A stretch of DNA of 64,000 bases, from positions 1 to 64,000 of the forward strand of contig CACYFZ010000003.1 in the NCBI GenBank assembly GCA_902773835.1, written 5' to 3'. The translations under genes were made by a program, and so were the position numbers. Under the pieces are notes generated by a model. The model did no database searches. It was given only the letters and a program-made list of their open reading frames with translations, and was not told where the DNA came from. The DNA comes from an uncultured Eubacteriales bacterium. Its GTDB lineage: Bacteria > Bacillota > Clostridia > Peptostreptococcales > Anaerovoracaceae. Positions 20,601 through 29,600 of this stretch are shown one piece after another; within the stretch, counting starts at the first letter, position 1; every line of letters starts with the position of its first letter.

Positions 20601-23600
20601 AGCGCAGCATCTACGTGAAGCTCGTAGCCACAGACAATCTTGACGGTACACTCAATATCGAGAAGAGTTACTGGTACGACGCAGCTTGCACTTCAAATCC
20701 TGTACATGCAAATGTTCTCGTCAGCAAGGCTGACGGCAGCATTGCACCTGCCGGATCTACACCGGGAGAGGAATATAAATATGTGCCGGCAGCAATCTTC
20801 ATTAACTCACAGACTGTAGACATTCCGGTTGTGAAAGAGTGGACAGATGGTCCGGCCGTTGAAGATGTGACTCTGCACTTAGAGCGCAAGCTGATTCCGC
20901 TTAATCAGGAAGAAGGTTTAACCTATTTCGGTGCGGAAAGTGCTCCGGGATATAACAACAAAGGTTGGGAGACCGTTGGTAATGTTACTATTGCCCATCG
21001 CGGAGATTTCGTTGACACTACCGGTGCCATCATCACAGAGGACAAGACCTATGAGGACGTTGAAGGGTTCAATAAAGATCTGCCTAAGTATGTGACTGTA
21101 GACGGAACTACATACCGTGCGGTTTACAAGCTGATCGAGGATAAGACCTCGGATGCCTACAGCACTACATACCGCAGTAAAAAGGGCGGTACAGAGACAG
21201 ATAAGAACCAGGTATTCCTGGATGGAGAGACTCTGATCGTCACCAATAAGGTCGTAGCCAAGAACGAAGCCAATATAGCGGCTGTCAAACAGCTGATGGG
21301 TCGTCAGTGGCTCGATGAAGATGACTTCCCGTTCACCCTGGTACCTGAAGGCAAGGGAACATACGATAACGACGGAAAGTACAGCGGCAAGGATACCTCA
21401 GACGAGGCCAAGGCTTCTGTTCCGATGCCTGAGAATGATTCGAGCCGCGAATCCACAACGACGGACGCGGGCACAGCAGACGCTGTTGCCACCACACATG
21501 CGAAGAAGTCCATGACCACAGTCGATCCTAACGGAGGACTCGAACGTCTGGCACGCTTCGGCGCCATCGAGTTCGATATCAGTGATCTGACATGGGTTAA
21601 GGATCACTACGAGGGAGATTTCTTCTATGTTATGGAGGAATCCATTCCGGATGATGCTACACATAATCCGGACGGCACTTACACTAAGAACGGAATTACA
21701 TATGATGGAACATCCCACAATGTCCACGTTAAGGTAACAGCTAACCGTACCGATGTGCTCTACGTACAGATTGCATACGATGAGGAAACTGTAGGCGATG
21801 TAACAACAGGCACCCAGTTCACACCGGTATATACCAACAAATACGATGCGATCGCAGAGTACGCACAGGACATCAATAAGTACATCATGGGAAGAGCATG
21901 GAAGAGTACAGATGTATTTGACTTCCGTATGACAGCTTTGGGCGGAGCTCCGTTCGAGGATGCAGACAGAAGTGAATTCCCGCCGGTGGACACCACGAGC
22001 GATGACGAACGTGAGGAAGATCTTGAGGGTGGTTATGCTATCCACTCAGCTCGCGGCGCCCACGTCAATCGCATGAAGGTTTCGGATACAACCAAGGAGA
22101 TCCAGGAACTTACCATGCCGAAGATAGAGTTCCGACTCTCCGAACTGAACAAGACAGTTACTGAAGAGGAAGCCGGAAGTCTTGGTGCTTTGACATACTC
22201 CAACGGAGATCCTGTTCCGGCAGGAACTGCCTACGGACAGTTCGTCTATTCCTTCGAGGAGACCAACGATTACCTGGAAAAAGCGGGTAAGGATGTCAAG
22301 GATCTGAACATCGATCCTGATACCGAATATGTGAGAGTCACAGTTATTGACAAGGGTGACGGAACCCTTGATTGCAAGACTGAAGTATTTGAGGATCGTT
22401 ATTGCTCAACACCGAGGTATAAGCCGGGCACACATGATCCGGCTACAAGTCCGACCTTCGTAAACCAGCTTAAGCGCAAGCTGTCAATAACCAAGGCATG
22501 GGCCGATACACCGAACAGCGACGTAGTCATGAAGCTTCAGTGGTCCCTGAACGGCGAGAATTGGTATGACGTAAGCGAGGCTACGTTCCTTGCAGGTCAG
22601 CCTGAGACGAAGACTATTGCTAAGGATGCAACAGGCGATGCTCTTACTGTTACATGGACCGATCTTCCTGCGTATGCAAATATTGTAAGCGTGGGCGATC
22701 AGACCGCTGATGACATAGATATGAATGACCTCTGGGTCTACTACACCATAACAGAAGATTCGGTCAATAATGTTATCACCAGGTACAGCGAAGAGCCTTA
22801 TGTAGAAGGCGAGAGCTATACAAATACCGAAAAATACAAAACCCCGGTAAACGGCGCTAATCCGTTCAGGACAGAGGATGCGCCTTCCGGAGAGTCTTAT
22901 GCAGAAAGAACTTATGCCGATATCATTGACAAGCTCCATGTGACAAACTGGAGAACAGAGACCGAAGGTACGGCAAAGGTTGGTGTTGTAAAACAATACA
23001 TCGGAAAAGTTTGGGAGAGTGAGACGTTCACCTTCGAAATGAAACCTGTCAAATCCAAACTCGGCAGTGCAGCGGATTACACCTCATATGATGATCAGGT
23101 TGCCGCACATGAGACCGATCCTAAGGTCAAGGTAATGCCGACGCTTTCTGACAATAAGGCGACAGCGGATACAGGAACTGATGCTGTTTCTGTTAACGAA
23201 CACGCCGCCAATTTCAAAGGCCTTGTCATCAAGCTGAGCGACTTGCTTGTTGCGACCGAGGGAGAGGACAAAGGAAAAGAAAAGGGTGAATTTATCTACG
23301 AGATCAAAGAAGTCATTCCGGACGATGCGGTGGAAATGACAGAGGATGGAAAGACCTACTTTGTCAAGAAGGATGAGAAGGGAAACATCATTAAGTACAC
23401 CACCGATACACATACCGTGAAGATCATCGCGGTAGATGACGGCGGCGGAGATATTGACATTACGGTAAGCTATGATGAGCGTAACCCTGGAGAGTATGTT
23501 CCTGTTTATACCAACTACGCCATGATGCCTACACCTGTCGATGGCACTAAGGAATGGCACGGTGGCAAGAAGGCAGAGCACCAGAACGGAAAGGTCGAGA

Positions 23601-26600
23601 TCGACGACGAGACAGGTGAGATTAAATCCGATCCTGAGCCGAGCGACAATCTAAAGCTTAAGCTCAAACGTAAGCTTACTACGTCTGACGGCATTGAGGA
23701 GACTATGAGTACAGATGATGCAGGACGGGATCTTGTAGTCGTCTGGGTCAAGGAGACTCCGGCCACACCGGCCAAGCCGACCGGATATTGGGTAAGCGAA
23801 GAGGGTGACAGAATATCCGACGAGCAGTATCAGGCGATACAGGATGAAGAGGAAAAAGCTAAGTATTCCAAGGAGATGACGCCTGAAGTTCCGGCAAGCA
23901 TCGATACGCAGACCGGCGACGATCCTGATTCCACCGAGAAGGGTAACAGCGGTCCGTACACCTATACCATCAAGGCAGAGGTGACCGAGGGAGGCGTCAC
24001 GAAGTATGAAGATCCGCTTCTGAACGTCTGCAATGAGGCAGGATACGAATACGAGTACTACATCACTGAAACATCCGTACCGACCGGATATTCAAAATCC
24101 GAGGACGGAATGGATGTAGTTAATACAAACAATGAGAAGGATAAACTCAAGGTCACCAAGATCTGGGATGACGCCCAGGATGCTGAAAGACTCCGTCCTG
24201 ATAAGGTAATCGTACATCTGTATAAGGAAGTAATCGTTCCTGCAGAAGAGGGCGGCGAGGCTACGACCAAGACCGTCCAGGTTGAGGTCGACAAAAAGAC
24301 CATCACCAAGCAGGAAGGCGATAATAAGGATATTTGGAGCACGGGCGTCGTATTTGAAGATCTGCCGCTCTACGACAGCAACGGCAATGTCATCAAGTAC
24401 TACGTGCTCGAGGAAGGCATGGCCGGATACACCGGTACATATGCTGCGAACAGCAGGGCCGCAGGCGACTATAAGGACGAAGAGCATCTTGTTAAGATTG
24501 AATTGGATGGCAACACTACTGCCGATCCGCAGTTCGTCGACATCAAGAACTCCCTGACACCGGCTACAGATGAGATTACGATAGAAAAGATCTGGGACGA
24601 TAACAATAACGCTCAGGGTAAACGTCCTTCTGATGTCACATTCAAACTGTACAAGTACGTATGGAACAATACGTCCGAGAAGTACGAAAAGAAACCGGCT
24701 GCAAAACGTCCTGCGGTACAGGCAGATGTGACGGCAGGAAAGGCAAGTAAGGTCGGAGATGATGTCGCCATTACAGACCTTGAACTTGATGGCACAGCTG
24801 ACACAGAAAACACCATAGCTTATGAGACGGAAGCCTGGAAGGGAACATGGAAGAACCTACCTCTAACAGAAAACGGAAAGACCGTAATCTACACCATAGA
24901 GGAAGACACGGAAGGCTCTGCATATGCTGCTCCGGGAACTCAGGGCAGGTACAGCAACACGCCATGCGTAACGGGCAACCAGTTCGACGGTTATAAGGTG
25001 AAGAATGTCTATACAGATGAACTTACAGAGGCTAAGATCACTAAGGTTTGGAAAGATAACAATAACGCTTGGAATACTCGTCCGAGAAAACTGCATGTAG
25101 AACTCTATCGCACTTACGAAGTAGCCGACGGACAGCCTGTAACACCTGAAAAGGTTACTACTGATGCCGAAGGTAATAGTATTAAGGAAGAGATTTCGGC
25201 AGATGACGAGGACCCTGACGCGAATACTTGGGTACACAAGTACAATAAACTTCCTAAGTACACATCGCTTGATGTGGACGGAACTACAGTATCTCGCGAA
25301 TACACCTACTTCTGGAAGGAAACTGTTCCTACCGGGTATGTTGCTACGGGTAGAAATTCCGGCGATCAGGCCGTAGAGGTTGTGGGAGACGGTTCCAAGA
25401 CTGCAGAGATTAAGGACAAGACCACTGTAACTAATACATATGTTACGGGCTCTATCGTCCTCACTAAGACTTGGGATGATCAGAGTGATGTGGATAAGCT
25501 GCGTACGAAGGCTACGGATTACCTTGACAAGCTCACACTCTACATGGGCGACAGGAAGATTACCGACTTCAGCACAATCACGCGTGAGTGCAGGGATAAT
25601 GGTGATAATACATTCACAGTAACATACGGAAACCTTCCGGTCTTCGACAAGGACGGAACAGCAATCTCGTACACGGTCGAAGAAACAGTACCGAACGGAT
25701 ACAGCATAGCAACAGATCCTGCTGCAGTTCTTACAACAACTCTGGATAATACTCAGGAAGCTCCGACTGTATTTACGGGATTAATGTCCCTGACCAACGA
25801 GCATAAACCTGAGCTGATTGACATTGAGATTACGAAGAACTGGATTGATCAGGCCGGCTTCGAACACATTGATGCCGAAAACTACAAGAACGAACTCAAA
25901 CTCCTGGCTGACGGAGAAGAAGTTACAGATACTTATGCAGATAAGCTGACCATAACTCCGTCCTCAGAGGGTACTACGGAGGATGTATTCGGAATTAAAT
26001 GGTCAGAACTTCCTAAGTACAAAGTAAATCCTCTCACAGGAAAACTTGTAGAGATTGTCTACAAGGTTACTGAGAGGCAGGTTGACGGCTATGCCGAGGC
26101 TACGTACGACAACACCGGAGCTTACGATAAGTCTAAGAAGGCTGATACATCGGCAGCTTATAACGGTGGCGAGATCAACAATACTCAGGTCATAAGCATC
26201 GATGTCAAGAAGACCTGGGATGATAATGACAACCACGATAATAAACGTGGAGATATTAAGGTTGTCCTCTTCAGAAACGGTGTGAAGTATGCTGAGAAGA
26301 CTCTTAAGGAGACTGACGATAATATCAGTATAGATGACAATGTATGGACATGGACAGGTGTATGGACCGGTCTTGAATATGCCGATCCTAAGGGCACAAC
26401 GTACAACTACACTGCCAGCGAGGAAGCACCTCAGCCATGGTATGAGGCATTTGTCAACGGACAGAAGCTGATACAGATTCTTCTCGATAAATGGAATGAT
26501 GACAACAATACTCTCATCTTCGAAGTGACTAACAAGCACGACGATGAGACTGTGGAATTCACCGTAGACAAGATCTGGGATGATAAGAGTGATGTAGACG

Positions 26601-29600
26601 GACTCAGACCATCTAAGATCTACTTCAGACTGTATCAGACGGTAGACGGAACGACGACTCTCGTTGAGGATCTGCCTGAGGGTGCCTCGGTCAAGACAGT
26701 GACCAACACTGCCGGAGAGGTTGACGGAGATGCTGACTATGACAACGGCTACGTTGAGATAGACGCTAAGAAGTCTGATAAGACTCAGGGTACTCTTAAC
26801 AGAGTATTCTTCGAAGACCTGCCTAAGTACGCAGAGGGCGGTAAGCTTATAACTTACACTGTTGAAGAGGATGGAGATATCTCAACAGAAGCGATAGAAC
26901 CTGTAAGAGCTTACACAACTGAAAGAAGTGGTGATCAGTCTGCGGGTTACACATTCAAGAATACGCACAGCCCTGTAAGCGTAACGGTTAATCCGAAGGC
27001 TAAGAAGGCTCTTGACGGAAGAAGCTTTAAGAGTGGTGATGAATTCACATTTAAGCTGACGGTAGACAGTCCGACGAATGCGCCTACTCCGACACCTGAT
27101 TTGATTAAGATTAATCCGACATCCGGTACCGACAAGGAATTCAACATTGGTGAGATTACATTCACCGGTGCTGATATGATCGACGAGCTGAATGCCGGTG
27201 ATACCAAGAAGTTCACTTATAAGTTGACAGAGGTGGATGCAGGCAAGACTATCGACGATATCATCTACAGCACTCAGGAACTGACTCTTGAGATTACCGT
27301 AAGCAGAAAAGCTGACGGCGGTCTTGAAGTAACTGACAGCAATATTAAGTGGACAGGCGGTGACGGAGATAATCACGACACTATAACAAACAAATTCATC
27401 ACTGATACAGATCTCATAATACGTAAGATCTGGGTTGATGATGATGCAGATGATACTTCAATCGGATCACGTCCGGAAAGCATTACGATTGTAATTACTG
27501 CAGAGGCTTCAGTAGAAACAGCCTCCCTTGTAGATGCAGGATTCCGACTCGACAGCGAGCAGAGCACGGATGTCAAGAAGGTTTACACCAAGGAGATCAC
27601 TGTAAGCGGATCCGAAGCCGGGACTCTGTTCAACGACAGCGTATGGCAGAAGAAGATTACGGGACTGCCTAAGCTTGATGCGGCCGGAGAATCGATTACC
27701 TACACAGTAGATGAGAATGATGTTCCGAACTACACAAAGACTGATCCTGTTCAGAAGGACGAGGGACGTTGGATTATTACTAACACCTATAGGCGTGTTT
27801 CTATAACAGGTACCAAGGAGTGGCGTGATGGCGGAAAGACTCACGACAACACAACAGAGCTTAAGCTGACGGTATATCGTCTGGCTTATGACGAAGGCGG
27901 TCAGCCGGTGGGTAGTGCAGAGACTGTCAGCGATGCACATATCGACTGGAAGGGTAACAAGTACACTGTAATAGGATTGCCTGAGAGCGATGATAATGGC
28001 AATAAGTACACCTACTGGGTAACTGAGACTGCCGTAGACGGATATGAAGCTCCGATTTACGACAACTCAGATGCCGGTGCAGCTGCAGATCAGAGAAAGA
28101 CTGATGGTGTATATGACGGTGGTAAGGTCATCAATTCAGCTCTGACTGACATTACAGTGACCAAAACTTGGGATGATGCCGACTACTTCACAGACGAGAC
28201 CGGAGCTATCGGAGATGCAAATGAATACACCCGTCCGGAAGTCACGATGACAGTAACGGCTACGGCCACAACTGAGGAAGAAATCACTGCTCTGACTGAA
28301 GCAGGCTTCACTCAGGATGAAGAAGATGGCACGAAGTACACCATGGAAATTACTCTGAGGGGTGAGACTTCAGCATCTGTAATGAAGTGGACCAAGATAA
28401 TTGAAGACCTGCCGATGTACGATCAGGACGGAGAGAAGATCAAGTACGTTGCGACTGAGACCGACGCAGACGGCGATACTACACCTGACGGCTTCATCAA
28501 GGATGAAGGTGCAGAAGACACCGAGGTAAGTAACAAGCCTAAGGATAAGAAAGAGAACGGTACTCTTGATCTGACAATCCTTAAGACTGACGGAACTACC
28601 GAAGGTGATGCAGGTCTCAACGGTGCTGAGTTTACCGTATACCAGAGCAACGGCAAAACGAAGGCTACATCTGAAATGGTAGTAGCTAACCCTGTTACTA
28701 CATCAGGTGAAGACGCTGATGCCGGCAAGGCTACAGTAAGATTCAAGAAGCCTGGAACATACGTCATCAAGGAGACTAAGGCTCCAGCAGGATATGCTCT
28801 GAGCGAGAAGACATTTACCGTGAAGGTAGATGAAGAGCTCGAAAGCATTACTCTTACAAGAGAGACTGATCCGGATGACAGCTTCTGGACATGGCTGTAT
28901 AAGCTGCTCTTCAACGGCGACAAGCCTGAGAGCATGACCGGAGACGACACTCACGGATATACACTGAAGGTAGACGATGATCCGCTCAGAGCCGAAGTCC
29001 TTGTCGACAAGGTTTGGGATGACAAGAATGATCAGGACGGTCTGAGAAAGAAGGCTAAGGATGAGAGTGCTCTTCCTAAGGTCAAGCTGCAGTATAAGTC
29101 AGGAGATCAGTGGCTCGATGCTGACGATACTATCCTCGGCACGCAGGAAGGCACGAAGACCGTACCTGACAAGGACGGCAAGATAAGCGGAGGCAGAACT
29201 TACACTTGGAAGGATATCCCTGCATATCTTGACGGAGAGAAAGTTGAGTATCGTGTAATCGAGATTGATAAGATCGAAGGATACGAAAATCCGACATACG
29301 ATAAACAGACATTTACTCTGAGCAATAATGTAGGTACAGAGGCAGAGAATGTTGAAGTTAGCGTAACTAACAAGTACGAGCCTGAGACCGCAAGCGTTCA
29401 GGTAAGCAAGAAGTGGAATGACATCAACAACTTAGACGAAATGAGAGTTGATGAATTGTCCTTCAAGCTGACTTCGAATAACGGATACGAGAAGACTCTG
29501 GACCTTGACATCCTGACAGACGTAGACGACGGCGAAGAGGCCATAGAGACACCTGATGACGCGAAGTGGACTAAGCTTCCGGTTTATAAGAACGGCGAGA

